Shown: positions 46,207 to 56,714, counted from the stretch's first letter. The stretch is 64,000 nt of DNA from Haoranjiania flava (GCF_025631005.1 NZ_JAOTPL010000002.1:1-64000), one strand, 5' to 3'. Numbers and translations are program-made. Notes: generated by a model from the letters alone, not told the origin.

Positions 46207-47687
46207 TTCTTTTGAATACACCAAAAAATATAATATACTGGTTTATACTGATGCTGTGCATTGCCTTCTTACCCCTTGCGTGTAAGCCAAAGAGTGCTTT
46301 AATAGAAAAGATACCTGTGCAGGCACTGCCTGGAATGGACCTTGTAGGACGCGTCACCATTAATCAAAAACCAGCATCCGGCGTGGTGGTAAGCGATGGT
46401 TATTCTGTGGTGAGTACAGATAAAAATGGAGTATATCAGATGAAGGCGAATGAAAATGCACGATTTGTATTTACTTCCATTCCGGCATCTGCTAAAATTC
46501 CTATGAAGAACGGATTGCCGGAAATATACAAGCCGATCTATAAAAATAAGCAAGTTGCCCGACAGGACTTTCATTTAGAAGCAGCAACAAAATTCAGTAA
46601 GTTTCATTTGCTGGCACTGGCTGATGTACAAATAGCCAATAATACGGATCTGTCTTTATTAAAAGCCGATATAGAAAAAATAAGAGAACACACGCTTGCC
46701 TTAAAAGATTCAGGGGAAGTAATAGGTATATCCTTGGGTGATCTTGTTTGGGACAATATGTCTTATTTTCCAAATTATGCCGAGGAAATAAAAAAACTTA
46801 AGATTCCGGTTTTTCAGGTTATTGGTAATCACGATCATGATTTAACAGAGAGCGATGATCGTAAGGCTATTCGTCATTTTGAAAATAACTTTGGTCCTGC
46901 ATATTATTCGTTTAATTTCGGCTCTAATCATTTTGTAGTATTAGATAATGTGCTATACAAAGGCAATAAAAAATATACAGGTGAGATTACAGAAGCGCAA
47001 CTGAATTGGCTGAAGAACGATCTTGAGTATGTAAATAAAGATCAGCAGATTATTGTGGCACTACATATACCTACGAGCAAAAGATTTTCATCTTTTGTAA
47101 GTCCCAATAGTCAGAAATTATATTCACTTTTGGAAGGCTATAAAGTAAAAATATTATCAGGCCATACACATTATAATGTAGTAACTACAGTTAATAAAAA
47201 TATACAAGAATATACGATCGGCGCTGTCTGTGGCGCATTTTGGACGGGCGACATTTGTAGCGACGGAAGCCCTAGAGGCTTTACAGTGTTTAAGCTAAAA
47301 GATAATGAGGTAGTAAATAAATATTATAAAGGCACGAATCATGAAAAGGCCTATCAAATAAAAGTGTATGAGCCGGGCAAAGCTGTGAGTACAGGCTTGA
47401 AGAACGATGTGATAATGAATGTTTTTGGATGGCATACTAACTGGACAGTAAGCGTGTCTGAAGATAACCAAACGCCGGTAGTTTTAAAGAATATCACTGA
47501 AAAAGATCCGGATGCTTTTAATACGATGAACGGGAAGTCTTTGCCTGTATACAGGCCATTTGTAGAGCCGCATGCAAAAAATGACCACATGTTCCATTAC
47601 CGGCCTTCTGCCAACTGGCAACAAATAAGCGTGCAGGCAGCAGACCCCTATGGAAATATATATAAGTCAGTACTTAAAAAAAAGTAA
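46203..47687 (+). CDS. Calcineurin-like metallophosphoesterase lipoprotein
   Basis: Metal-dependent phosphoesterase, probably removing phosphate groups outside the cytoplasm. Lipobox LPLAC; an N-terminal Ig/carboxypeptidase-regulatory-like domain (GRVTINQKPASGVVVSDG); metal motifs ALADVQIA (Asp-x-Gln), GISLGDLVWDN, VIGNHDHD, ALHIPTS and LSGHTHYN; then a C-terminal beta domain (MNVFGWHTNWTVSVSEDN). This is the three-part MetallophosN/phosphatase/MetallophosC layout known in Bacteroidota. The start TTG at 46203 overlaps glpF by 3 bases (position 46204-46206) and gives a full signal; an ATG at 46251 would lack a charged n-region. Placement in the glp operon suggests a glycerophosphate-type substrate. 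Confidence 0.88.
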   Translation: MILLNTPKNIIYWFILMLCIAFLPLACKPKSALIEKIPVQALPGMDLVGRVTINQKPASGVVVSDGYSVVSTDKNGVYQMKANENARFVFTSIPASAKIPMKNGLPEIYKPIYKNKQVARQDFHLEAATKFSKFHLLALADVQIANNTDLSLLKADIEKIREHTLALKDSGEVIGISLGDLVWDNMSYFPNYAEEIKKLKIPVFQVIGNHDHDLTESDDRKAIRHFENNFGPAYYSFNFGSNHFVVLDNVLYKGNKKYTGEITEAQLNWLKNDLEYVNKDQQIIVALHIPTSKRFSSFVSPNSQKLYSLLEGYKVKILSGHTHYNVVTTVNKNIQEYTIGAVCGAFWTGDICSDGSPRGFTVFKLKDNEVVNKYYKGTNHEKAYQIKVYEPGKAVSTGLKNDVIMNVFGWHTNWTVSVSEDNQTPVVLKNITEKDPDAFNTMNGKSLPVYRPFVEPHAKNDHMFHYRPSANWQQISVQAADPYGNIYKSVLKKK

Positions 47688-47732
47688 TACCTCTATCCGC
47701 AAGCGTATTACAATCATTTTAAACTTCATGCT

Positions 47733-50700
47733 ATGAAATTAAAATCAACCAAAATTACGGAGAAGCATATACCTAAAAGTATCCTGCTTTTCACATGTAC
47801 CTTGCTGTGCATGGCTTTTTTGTTTGTCTATCCTGCCGTCGCACAATCAGGCACAAGCAGAATTGTAGGTAAGATGATAGACTCCGTTAGCAGCGAGCCC
47901 TTGCCTGGAGTGTCGGTTTTTTTAAATGGCAGAGCCGTTACTGCTTCTGACGGAAATGGGGTATTCAAGGTGCAAGCCAACCCCGGAGACAATATATCCT
48001 TTAGCCTTATTGGTTATTTAAACAAAAACATTATTATTGGAACTATTAAAGATACCATAACAGTATCGTTGCAACAAATACATGCTGATATGGGAGATGT
48101 TGTAGTAACTGCTTTAGGCATTCGCAGAGAAGAGAAATCATTGGGCTATGCACTTACAAGTGTTTCGGGTGAAGAGCTCACAGAAGCAGCTTCTAATAAC
48201 TGGACCGATGCTTTGTCCGGGAAAGTAGCCGGGTTAAACCTGGTGAAGTCCGGTGCAGGTCCTGCCGGCACCAACCAAATTATTCTACGCGGAGAGACTT
48301 CACTAACAGGTGGAAATGATGCCTTAATCGTAATTGATGGGGTAGTGCTGGGTGGCGGTGTAGTGAGCACCGCTACAGGGAGTGGTAACTACCAGTCTGC
48401 CGACGCTCCTGTTGATTTCGGCAATGCACTTGCAGACCTAAGCGCAGACGATATAGAGTCTGTATCTATATTAAAAGGACCGGGAGCTTCGGCCTTATAC
48501 GGTTATCGGGGAGCAAACGGGGCAATTATCATAACAACTAAATCCGGGAAGCCTATACATAAAGGGTTAGGCATTTCGGTAAATTCAAATTTATCTGTAG
48601 GTACCATAAATCGATGGCCTGAATATCAAAACGAGTATGGTCAAGGGGTTCGTGGCGGCGACCTGTACTATTCTTATGGCCGGTCAGAAGATGGCCCCAG
48701 CACACTTAGTACAAGCTCTGCGTGGGGGCCAAAGTTTGACGGGCAATTGTATTATCAGTACAATCCTGATTATTATCGTGTAACACCTCCTGAAAGGACG
48801 CTTTGGAGAGCTTATGAAAACAACAGGAAAGAATTTTTTGAAAATGATTTTACGGCCAAAAACAGTATTTCTATTTCCGGAGGAAACAGCATAACTTCTG
48901 CACGCCTGTCCTACACCAATACCTACAATTCCTGGATTATCCCGAATACAGGATTTAACAGGAATGCTATTTCCTTACAACTCAATCATAAAATAGGAGA
49001 AAAGTTAATCTTGTCTTCCAGAATGAATTATACATTGAAAAAAAGCGATAATCTGCCTAATACAGGCTACAATAACCAAACTTATATGTATTTTATAAGA
49101 GGCGTTGTGCCCAACTGGAACCCGGCATGGTTTAAGCCCTACTGGCGCCCGGGAGAAGAAGGAATCGTACAAACCACGCCTTTCTCTAATTTGCTTGATA
49201 ATCCATATACTATTGCTTATGAAATGCTTAACTCGCAAAATAGAAATAATTTTGTTGGCAATGTACAGGCTACGTACAATTTTACTGATAATTTTAATTT
49301 AATGGTACGTGCCGGAATTGACTTTGCGTTCGATAAGCGCTTACAGAGGCGCCCGTTTGACACATACAGATATGCTTATGGCTATTATCGCGAAACAGGC
49401 GTAATGACTCAAGAGTCAAGCGCCGACTTTTTATTTAGTTATATGAGCAAAAAAGCTAAAACAAAGGATTTCCAATATGGCGCTTCTGCCGGAGGATCCA
49501 TGACCAATAATAAATATGACCGAAGCGATCTTTTTACCCAAAAACTTGTGTATCCTAATGTGTATAACTTTGCCAATACGGCAGAAGACCTTACTTATAA
49601 TCCTTATCGTTCGCAATACGCTGTTCACAGCCTTTATGGATTGTTGAATGCATCGTATAAAGAATGGCTTTTTGCTGATGCGAGTGCACGTATAGATTGG
49701 GCAAGCACTCTGGCCCAACCGTTGCAGTCGAGTGTGGATCCGTTCTTTTATCCCTCTGTTAATCTTAGTTTTATAGCATCACAAGCGTTTAATTTGCCTA
49801 AGGCGATTAACTTTTGGAAATTACGGGCATCTGTTGCTTCTGTGGGTGGAGGGGGCACCATACCTTACCGCACTTCCTATACTTATAATGTAGTAGATAA
49901 TTTTTCTCCCGGCCTCACCAACCCGGCAACTATACCTAATCTCAATTTAAAAAACGAAGGTAAACGTTCTTTTGAATTAGGAACGGATCTCAGAATGTTT
50001 AAAAGCAGGCTACAACTGGACCTTACCGTATATAAGAGCAATACTTTTGACCAGATATTAGAAGTGCCTATTGATCCCGCCAGTGGTTACCGGTACCAAA
50101 TAGTAAATGCTGGTAATGTGGAAAATAAAGGCTTGGAAATGAGCCTGTCTGGTACCCCGGTTAAAAACAAAAAATTTACCTGGAGACCTTATATGAAGTT
50201 TACAGCGTTTGATACAAAGATCATTTCTTTGGCAGATAGTGTACAAAGTATTGTGCTATCTACTGTGTTTGGTAGTCGCGGTACGGTAGAGGCGCGCGTT
50301 GGTGGGCGTTATGGCGATATGTACGGCTTTGGATATATGCGCAACGAGAATGGAGATATCGTGTATAAAAATGGACTACCTCTTACAACCAATGAACTTA
50401 TTTACCTCGGCAATGCAAATCCTACAAAGAAATTCGGCTTCGGCAATGAATTTAAATATAAAGACTTTAAATTTAATGTATTAATAGATGGCCAGTATGG
50501 TGGCGTAGGATATTCACTTACACATGCCGTATTGATGGAAGAAGGAAAACTGAAAAAGTCTTTACCCGGAAGATATAACGGCATTATAGGAAATGGCGTG
50601 GTTAAAAATGCTGATGGCACTTATAGTCCCAATACCGTTGTAGCTGACGCAGGAGATTATTATTATGCACATTTTAACCGGGATCAATTGGAAGCAAATG

Positions 50701-50954
50701 TTTTTTCTACTGATTTTATAAAAATCCGGGAAGTCAGGTTGGATTATACTTTTCCATTAAAAACAGCTGCTAAGTTAAAAATGAATAGTTTAGTAGTAGG
50801 ATTATATGGTAGAGACTTGTTTGTATTCTCGAATTGGCCTGCCTTTGATCCGGAATTTGCGTCTTTAAATAGTAGTGGCATTGAAAAAGGGGCTGAAATA
50901 GCACAGTTCCCGTCCACCAGGATTTTTGGTATTAATATTACTGCAACTTTTTAA
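47733..50954 (+). CDS. SusC/RagA family TonB-linked outer membrane transporter (glp locus)
   Basis: 1073 residues, with a signal region, the regulatory domain (RIVGKMIDSVSSEPLPGVSV), a TonB-box-like DVVVTALGIRREEKSLGYA, plug motifs (ALIVIDGVVLGGG, SVSILKGPGASALYGYRGANGAI), then the barrel ending FGINITATF. It lies between glpF/phosphoesterase and SusD/glpT in one run of genes with gaps of 9-62 bp. That context suggests import of a glycerophosphate-containing compound rather than a plain glycan. The regulatory/plug type (VTALGI) differs from the other two SusC proteins in the window (VVGYG, VVGYS). Confidence 0.95.
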   Translation: MKLKSTKITEKHIPKSILLFTCTLLCMAFLFVYPAVAQSGTSRIVGKMIDSVSSEPLPGVSVFLNGRAVTASDGNGVFKVQANPGDNISFSLIGYLNKNIIIGTIKDTITVSLQQIHADMGDVVVTALGIRREEKSLGYALTSVSGEELTEAASNNWTDALSGKVAGLNLVKSGAGPAGTNQIILRGETSLTGGNDALIVIDGVVLGGGVVSTATGSGNYQSADAPVDFGNALADLSADDIESVSILKGPGASALYGYRGANGAIIITTKSGKPIHKGLGISVNSNLSVGTINRWPEYQNEYGQGVRGGDLYYSYGRSEDGPSTLSTSSAWGPKFDGQLYYQYNPDYYRVTPPERTLWRAYENNRKEFFENDFTAKNSISISGGNSITSARLSYTNTYNSWIIPNTGFNRNAISLQLNHKIGEKLILSSRMNYTLKKSDNLPNTGYNNQTYMYFIRGVVPNWNPAWFKPYWRPGEEGIVQTTPFSNLLDNPYTIAYEMLNSQNRNNFVGNVQATYNFTDNFNLMVRAGIDFAFDKRLQRRPFDTYRYAYGYYRETGVMTQESSADFLFSYMSKKAKTKDFQYGASAGGSMTNNKYDRSDLFTQKLVYPNVYNFANTAEDLTYNPYRSQYAVHSLYGLLNASYKEWLFADASARIDWASTLAQPLQSSVDPFFYPSVNLSFIASQAFNLPKAINFWKLRASVASVGGGGTIPYRTSYTYNVVDNFSPGLTNPATIPNLNLKNEGKRSFELGTDLRMFKSRLQLDLTVYKSNTFDQILEVPIDPASGYRYQIVNAGNVENKGLEMSLSGTPVKNKKFTWRPYMKFTAFDTKIISLADSVQSIVLSTVFGSRGTVEARVGGRYGDMYGFGYMRNENGDIVYKNGLPLTTNELIYLGNANPTKKFGFGNEFKYKDFKFNVLIDGQYGGVGYSLTHAVLMEEGKLKKSLPGRYNGIIGNGVVKNADGTYSPNTVVADAGDYYYAHFNRDQLEANVFSTDFIKIREVRLDYTFPLKTAAKLKMNSLVVGLYGRDLFVFSNWPAFDPEFASLNSSGIEKGAEIAQFPSTRIFGINITATF

Positions 50955-50963
50955 TGTTAAAAT

Positions 50964-52409
50964 ATGAAAATCAATAAACTATTATTCATCTTATTTGCAG
51001 GCATTACATTTTTAGCAGGATGTACAAAAGATTTTGTAGAAATAAATACAAACCCGAATGCCAGCTCGGTAGCCAGTCCGCAAAGTTTGTTGGCACCTGT
51101 GCTTGTTAGTACCATAAATAATAATCTCGACAGAAACTTCAGGATAAATAATGAATTGATGCAGGTAACTGTAACCACTTCGGATGCCAGAGAGTTTCAT
51201 CGCTACGAAATAAAACCGTCTGAGTCTGAATATATGTGGAGGGTGTGGTATTCTTCGCTGACCGACATTAGAGATATTTATACCAATGCTGAAGCTACCC
51301 GCCAGACCGGTTACCAAACTTTTCAAGGAATTTCTCTCATTCTTGAAACCTGGGTAACTTCGTTGCTAACAGATGCTTTTGGCGATGTGCCGTATTCAAA
51401 CGCTATAGAGGGCAGAAAAGGAAACACTACTCCATATTTTGACAAGCAACAGGATATATATACAGACCTGTTTAAAAAATTAGATTCCGCTAACGCATTG
51501 TTAAGCGTAAAAGTAAACTTACCCGCGGATATCAGCAATACAGAGCCTGTCTATGGAGGAGATGCAGCTAAATGGCAAAAGTTTGGTAATTCATTGTTTC
51601 TGAGATTGCTTATGCGGGTTGCTCATAAGCCGGAAAGTAATGCTATAGAAAAAATTAAAGCAATAGTAAGTAATCCTTTACTCTATCCTATAATCAGAGA
51701 CAGCAGTGAATCAGCCATATTGTATTTTACTAATAAACTGCCTTATGTAACCCGTTTTTACAACGCCAGGGATTTTGATTTTAACGGTGATAAAGGATAT
51801 TCGGAGTTCTTTATTAATAACTTAATGGAGCTCCAAGACCCTCGACTTTCAAGATGGGCTACTGAAGCATCGTTAGGTGTTTATGGTGGCATGCAGAGCG
51901 GATACCCCAAAGGCGCAGTGCCAGAACCTCAATCCCGCCTTCAGTTATCTCTAAAAACCGAGCCGTTATTAGGAAATATTATGAATTATGCAGAGCTCCA
52001 GTTTATACTCGCAGAAGCTGTATTAAGAGGTTATATCAACGGAGATGCCGAAGCATATTATAAAAAAGGTGTTATAGCTAATATGGAAATGTGGGGCTGC
52101 CAGGTTCCTGAAAATTATTTTACAAAACCAGCAGCAAGTTTTTCCGGTACGGAAAGAGAATTAATGAATAAGCTGTTTCTGCAAAAGTATTTCTCATTGA
52201 TGTTTACAGACTTTCAGCAATGGTATGAGTATAGACGAACAGGCCTGCCTGAATTGTATATAGGTCCAGGATTGCTCAACGGTGGAAAAATGCCGGTAAG
52301 GTTCAATTACCCTTTGATAGTCCAGTCTCTTAATAAAAGTAATTATGACAAGGCTGTTGCGGGTATGGGCGGCGATAGTGTGAATGAAAAAATGTGGTGG
52401 CAGCCGTAA
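50964..52409 (+). CDS. SusD/RagB-like surface lipoprotein, SusD-like_2 type (glp locus)
   Basis: Partner of the SusC just upstream (9-bp gap). Lipobox FLAGC (Cys 20), then TKDFVEINTNPNASS, the pattern of the SusD-like_2 (PF12771-type) group rather than classic SusD. GISLILETWVTSLLTDAFGDVPYS and NYAELQFILAEAVLRG are the family helices. The 481 residues fit. The surface receptor role is inferred; the ligand is probably a phosphorylated glycerol compound by context. Confidence 0.92.
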   Translation: MKINKLLFILFAGITFLAGCTKDFVEINTNPNASSVASPQSLLAPVLVSTINNNLDRNFRINNELMQVTVTTSDAREFHRYEIKPSESEYMWRVWYSSLTDIRDIYTNAEATRQTGYQTFQGISLILETWVTSLLTDAFGDVPYSNAIEGRKGNTTPYFDKQQDIYTDLFKKLDSANALLSVKVNLPADISNTEPVYGGDAAKWQKFGNSLFLRLLMRVAHKPESNAIEKIKAIVSNPLLYPIIRDSSESAILYFTNKLPYVTRFYNARDFDFNGDKGYSEFFINNLMELQDPRLSRWATEASLGVYGGMQSGYPKGAVPEPQSRLQLSLKTEPLLGNIMNYAELQFILAEAVLRGYINGDAEAYYKKGVIANMEMWGCQVPENYFTKPAASFSGTERELMNKLFLQKYFSLMFTDFQQWYEYRRTGLPELYIGPGLLNGGKMPVRFNYPLIVQSLNKSNYDKAVAGMGGDSVNEKMWWQP

Positions 52410-52447
52410 AAAACTTTTTAAATTATTGCGTGGTAAAAAGATTAAAT

Positions 52448-53722
52448 ATGATTGAAATGAAAAATACAAATTATCGCATAGTATTCTTTAGTTTACTGCT
52501 ATCTTTTTTAGCAACAGGATGTATAAAAAAGGATATAAATACAGCGGAGGGCATACCTAACCCACATGTTTCATTATATGTATTACGAAATGTGTTTAAA
52601 GGCAACGAACTGACTATTAACAGAGATATTTTAGGAGGAGCATACAATACGTCAGGAGTAGTAGTCTCTAATCACGAAAATAAAAACCTTCCGCCTAATA
52701 CTATAGCTTTGCAGAGTGTCTGGCGGGGGCAGTCAAGAGGCATGCTGATACGCGTGCCCGAAGCTGGTTCGTACAGCTTTGGCGACTCTTTACATATTAA
52801 TGTAGAGCAGGCAAGGCTGGTAATGGACAAAGGCATGCTTGTATTGGACGGACTTACGAAAGATAAAATTACCAAAGTGGCAGAAGGCGTGCGTAAGGGT
52901 TATATGCCCGTATCTATTCAAAATCTTTTGAAGAATGCAGGCGCCTATGAAGGCCAGTTGGTAAGCATTACGGCAGATGTGGACCCCGATCCTGCGCCCG
53001 GAACTACGTTTAGCGGTAAAAAGTATCTCAAAGACAGTGAGGGAAATCAAATGCAATTGTTTACAGAGGAGGGAGCTGTTTTTGCCGGAAGCAAAATAGC
53101 GCCAAGCGCTACTTTCCAGGGAGTCCTTGTAGGGTCGGATAATGGGCCGCAACTGCGGTTGCAAAAGCTCGAAGATATGACATTTCCTTCCGGAAAAATA
53201 TACCAGGGATGGCCCGAAACCTTTGAGAAGCCTTATCGGGGCAAGCTTAGCTACAATATTTCAGAAACAAAAAATCTGCTGCAAATGTCAACAGGTGAGT
53301 GGTGGCTTTATCAGGTTATTCAAGGTGAAACCGCTGGAGGAGACCGCATCGTAAGCGGTAAGCAGGCATTGCGTTTTCAGCAAAACAGATCTGATAATGC
53401 ATACGCACAAATGAATTTTGACATGCCCGACGGGGCTTCAAAAGTTACTTTCTGGTATGGAGCTTATTCTACAGACAGATCCTGTACATTCCAGCTTGAA
53501 TATTCTGTAAATAAGGGCGCATCATGGGAGAGAATCGGGAGCCCTATATCCAATGTGCCTACGGTAGTGGAAAGCCCTACACCAAAACAAGCAATATATT
53601 TAATGAATATCAATCAGCCTGTTAGATTTCGCATCAATAAGCTTGGGCTCGGTACCAGCAGTAACACAATAAGTAACGGGCGCTTAGGTATTGATGACTT
53701 TGCAATATACCAGTCTTATTAA
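52448..53722 (+). CDS. DUF5689-like surface lipoprotein (glp locus)
   Basis: 424 residues from the ATG at 52448 (an upstream GTG at 52394 overlaps the SusD gene and precedes no signal). Lipobox FLATGC (Cys 25). The first domain (SLYVLRNVFKGNELTINRDI...LKDSEGNQMQLFTEEGA) resembles DUF5689, an OB-like fold seen behind SusCD pairs; the second (from about 260, WWLYQVIQGE...TFWYGAYSTDRSCTFQLEYSVNKGASWERIG) resembles the jelly-roll of exported nuclease/phosphatase proteins. Likely an accessory binding protein on the cell surface. No catalytic residues could be named. Confidence 0.78.
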   Translation: MIEMKNTNYRIVFFSLLLSFLATGCIKKDINTAEGIPNPHVSLYVLRNVFKGNELTINRDILGGAYNTSGVVVSNHENKNLPPNTIALQSVWRGQSRGMLIRVPEAGSYSFGDSLHINVEQARLVMDKGMLVLDGLTKDKITKVAEGVRKGYMPVSIQNLLKNAGAYEGQLVSITADVDPDPAPGTTFSGKKYLKDSEGNQMQLFTEEGAVFAGSKIAPSATFQGVLVGSDNGPQLRLQKLEDMTFPSGKIYQGWPETFEKPYRGKLSYNISETKNLLQMSTGEWWLYQVIQGETAGGDRIVSGKQALRFQQNRSDNAYAQMNFDMPDGASKVTFWYGAYSTDRSCTFQLEYSVNKGASWERIGSPISNVPTVVESPTPKQAIYLMNINQPVRFRINKLGLGTSSNTISNGRLGIDDFAIYQSY

Positions 53723-53784
53723 ATTGAACATTGTGCAACAATATGCGTTTATTAAAAAGTATTTGATTTAAACCCTTCTTGAAT

Positions 53785-55122
53785 ATGCTCCAATTCTTAA
53801 AACCAGCTCCGCATAAGGCAAAGCTGCCCGATTCTGAAATAGATGCTACGTATAAGAAAATACGCTGGCAGGTGTTTGTAGGTATTTTTGTAGGTTATGC
53901 AGGCTATTACCTGGTGCGCAAAGTATTTTCTATGGTTATGCCCGATCTTATTGAGCAGGGATTTACCAAGGGGCAACTCGGCTTAGCGCTTTCGGCTATT
54001 TCTATAGCTTACGGACTTAGCAAGTTCGTAATGGCTACTGTGTCTGACAGGAGTAATGCGCGTATTTTTTTGCCGCTTGGCTTAATACTCTCTGCCGTTA
54101 CCATGATCTTTATGGGCTTGCTGCCTTTTGCTACTTCATCTGTAGCTGCTATGTTTGTTTTTCTTTTTATCAACGGCTGGTTTCAGGGTATGGGTTGGCC
54201 GCCTTGCGGACGCGTAATGGTACATTGGTTTTCTGTAAAAGAAAGAGGTACAAAAATGTCTATCTGGAATGTAGCGCACAATGTAGGAGGCGGTATTATG
54301 GCGCCTCTTGCGATTGCAGGCATATCTGTGTTCGGCGTATGGCAGGGCAAATTGTATTTCCCTGCAGTAATAGCTTTGCTTATTGCTTTTATTACTTATA
54401 TGCTCGTAAGGGATACCCCGCAGTCATGCGGCCTTCCTTCTATTGAAAAATTCACCAATACACATACCAAAAGCTACGATCAGTCGCACGAAAAAGAGTT
54501 GAGTACGCGCCAGATACTTTTTGATTATGTATTGGTAAACAAGTTGATCTGGTATATAGCATTTGCCAATGCATTTATTTACCTGGTACGGTATGGGGTA
54601 CTCGACTGGGCGCCTACTTACCTGAAGGAAAATAAAGGCTTCTCACTGTCTGAAACCGGTTGGGCATATTTTTTATACGAATGGGCAGGCATTCCGGGCA
54701 CATTGCTTTGTGGGTGGCTCAGTGATAAAATATTCAAAGGGCGCCGTGCGCCGGCAACCATTATATATATGGTGCTGGTAACGGTAATGGTATTTGTTTA
54801 CTGGAAAAATCCGCCGGGCAATCCATTGATCGACAACCTCGCGCTGGTGGCCATAGGGTTTCTTATCTACGGACCCGTGATGCTTATAGGCGTTCACGCG
54901 CTGGACCTGGTGCCTAAGAAGGCAGCCGGCACAGCTGCCGGGCTTACAGGGCTTTTCGGGTACCTCGGCGGCGCGCTGTTTGCCAATGCAGCCATGGGCT
55001 ATGTGGTAGATCATTGGGGATGGGATGGCGGCTTTATAATATTGGTAGCATCCTGTGTGCTTGCAATAGTTTTCACAGCATTTACCTGGAAAAAAGAAAT
55101 AAAGGAATTGGAAGTACAATAA
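53785..55122 (+). CDS. glpT: Glycerol-3-phosphate:phosphate antiporter (MFS)
   Basis: Inner membrane organophosphate transporter of 446 residues with about 12 hydrophobic segments. Diagnostic stretches: FVGYAGYYLVRKVFSMVMPDL, GLALSAISIAYGLSKFVM, NGWFQGMGWPPCGRVMVHWFS, KERGTKMSIWNVAHNVGGG and GTAAGLTGLFGYLGGALFANA. ATG at 53785 is preferred to a TTG six bases upstream. It closes the glpD operon and imports glycerol 3-phosphate released in the periplasm. Firm family call. Confidence 0.94.
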   Translation: MLQFLKPAPHKAKLPDSEIDATYKKIRWQVFVGIFVGYAGYYLVRKVFSMVMPDLIEQGFTKGQLGLALSAISIAYGLSKFVMATVSDRSNARIFLPLGLILSAVTMIFMGLLPFATSSVAAMFVFLFINGWFQGMGWPPCGRVMVHWFSVKERGTKMSIWNVAHNVGGGIMAPLAIAGISVFGVWQGKLYFPAVIALLIAFITYMLVRDTPQSCGLPSIEKFTNTHTKSYDQSHEKELSTRQILFDYVLVNKLIWYIAFANAFIYLVRYGVLDWAPTYLKENKGFSLSETGWAYFLYEWAGIPGTLLCGWLSDKIFKGRRAPATIIYMVLVTVMVFVYWKNPPGNPLIDNLALVAIGFLIYGPVMLIGVHALDLVPKKAAGTAAGLTGLFGYLGGALFANAAMGYVVDHWGWDGGFIILVASCVLAIVFTAFTWKKEIKELEVQ

Positions 55123-55132
55123 AAGAACATTC

Positions 55133-55344
55133 ATGAAATAGCCATAAGAATGTGCATACCAACCGCAGATGAATAAGCGAAAGGAAGTTCACTGCAAGTA
55201 TTCCATGTCAGGATTTAAAAAAAGCCGCAAAGGGGAGCACTAAAAAATATACACATGAAATAGCCATAAGCAAAGTTGCATACCAACCGTTGATGAATAA
55301 ATGCTATTCTATGTGCCAACTGAAAAACAAATAAAGATATGCAA
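55133..55344 (+). repeat. Hairpin start-codon repeat, two tandem copies upstream of PLD-like gene
   Basis: Units start at 55133 and 55255; the second ends on ATGAAA at 55345. Unit 1 has the GGAAGTTCACTG type 3' half and a linker with GCCGCAAAGGGGAGCACT; unit 2 has arms AATAGCC and TGCTATT (one mismatch). Both have CATACCAACCG. They fill the 222-bp gap after glpT. Confidence 0.9.
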
Positions 55345-56523
55345 ATGAAAATGTATAAGCTTTATGCCTTACTGTTATGGCTATTGCTGCTGGTAGCTTC
55401 CTGCAGCAAAAACACAGGCCCTGATAATCCGCCACCACCGGATCCGAAGCAGGAGGTGACTTTAGAAAAAGCAGTGTTTAATGACCCTGCAATATTAGCG
55501 AAAGGGGAAAATGCCAACAATATTAAAACCGAGATCTTACGCTATCTCAGCTCTGCAGTAAAAGGCTCTCTGGTGCATATCAATATCTATCTTGTAGATG
55601 ATGATGATATTGTCAACGCCATTGTCAATGCTCATAATTATGGTGTCAATGTCCACATGCTTATCGACAGCAGCCGCGCAACAAGCCAGCAGCAAAACAA
55701 GCAGGCTATAGAAAAGTTGCGTGGAGTCCTCACCGGTACCTCAAGCCTGAAGGTAGTAAAAAGCGATGTGATCATTAACCCCACTAGCGGCTCTATCAAC
55801 CACCATAAAAGTATGCTTTTCTCCGAAGTAGCCCTTAAAGAAGGAATAGCAAAAAATGTAGTGTTTTCTACCTCGCAAAACTTTATAAAAACAGGGGTTA
55901 GAAAAGTCCAGGATGCAGTAATATTTACAGACAAAGAGCTATACAATGCATTTCTAAGTAACTGGAACGCCATTGCAGACCGCGCCTCCTCAGGCATGAA
56001 AACTTTTGCATACAACGTTTATAATGCAGCAGACGGCAAAACAACAGCTATATTTTTTCCAAGGCTTATTAATGGCCAATGGGATAGTAAAGACGACATT
56101 GTAGACATTCTTGACAAAATAAGCGATCATAAAAATGCAACGGTACAAATAGGCATGTCTGACTGGTCAGATTCCAGGAGGCCTGTTGTGGATAAGCTGG
56201 CGCAGCTCCATGAGAAAGGAGTAAAAATTGAAGTGATCGCGAAGTCTGGTATAGGCGACTTTACAAGAGCGCAACTGCAAAAGCTGGCTGACAAAGGCGC
56301 CTATATAAAGATATTACAAATGCCGTCGCAAAACATACACTCAAAATTTATGCTTATCAACGGCACCTGGGATGGAAAAGCGCAGACTGTGATCATCAAC
56401 GGTACACATAACTATACGCCCAATGCACTTCGATACAACAATGAAGTGATACTGTTGCTTAAAAACAGCCCGTTGTTTAAAGAATACCAGGCTAACTATG
56501 AAAAAATTAAAGCTAATTTTTGA
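55345..56523 (+). CDS. Phospholipase D-like lipoprotein
   Basis: Two-HKD phosphodiesterase fold, 392 residues. Lipobox VASC. Numbered from the alternative ATG at 55339: motif 1 is NHHKSMLFSE (H155, K157) with STSQN after it; motif 2 is NIHSKFMLIN (H334, K336) with NGTHN after it. The Asp of HxKxxxxD is Ser and Asn in the two motifs, but the His and Lys needed for catalysis are present. Start 55345 is chosen because the hairpin repeat ends there. It lies between glpT and the glycerophosphodiesterase, so a role in cutting phospholipid headgroups or other phosphodiesters outside the cytoplasm is inferred. Confidence 0.83.
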   Translation: MKMYKLYALLLWLLLLVASCSKNTGPDNPPPPDPKQEVTLEKAVFNDPAILAKGENANNIKTEILRYLSSAVKGSLVHINIYLVDDDDIVNAIVNAHNYGVNVHMLIDSSRATSQQQNKQAIEKLRGVLTGTSSLKVVKSDVIINPTSGSINHHKSMLFSEVALKEGIAKNVVFSTSQNFIKTGVRKVQDAVIFTDKELYNAFLSNWNAIADRASSGMKTFAYNVYNAADGKTTAIFFPRLINGQWDSKDDIVDILDKISDHKNATVQIGMSDWSDSRRPVVDKLAQLHEKGVKIEVIAKSGIGDFTRAQLQKLADKGAYIKILQMPSQNIHSKFMLINGTWDGKAQTVIINGTHNYTPNALRYNNEVILLLKNSPLFKEYQANYEKIKANF

Positions 56524-56714
56524 CAATTTTAGAGGCAATAAATTATGCTAATCTCATTAATATAAATAAACTAAAGGATTTATCAGGACAATTATGCATA
56601 TTGCGGCAGACAATAAAAGATTAAGCTTAGTGATGAAACGCGACGATGGCTATATCTTGTACAACTGGTCTGTGGCTGCCCGCATTAAAAAGTAAAAGCT
56701 AAAAAAAGATAAGA

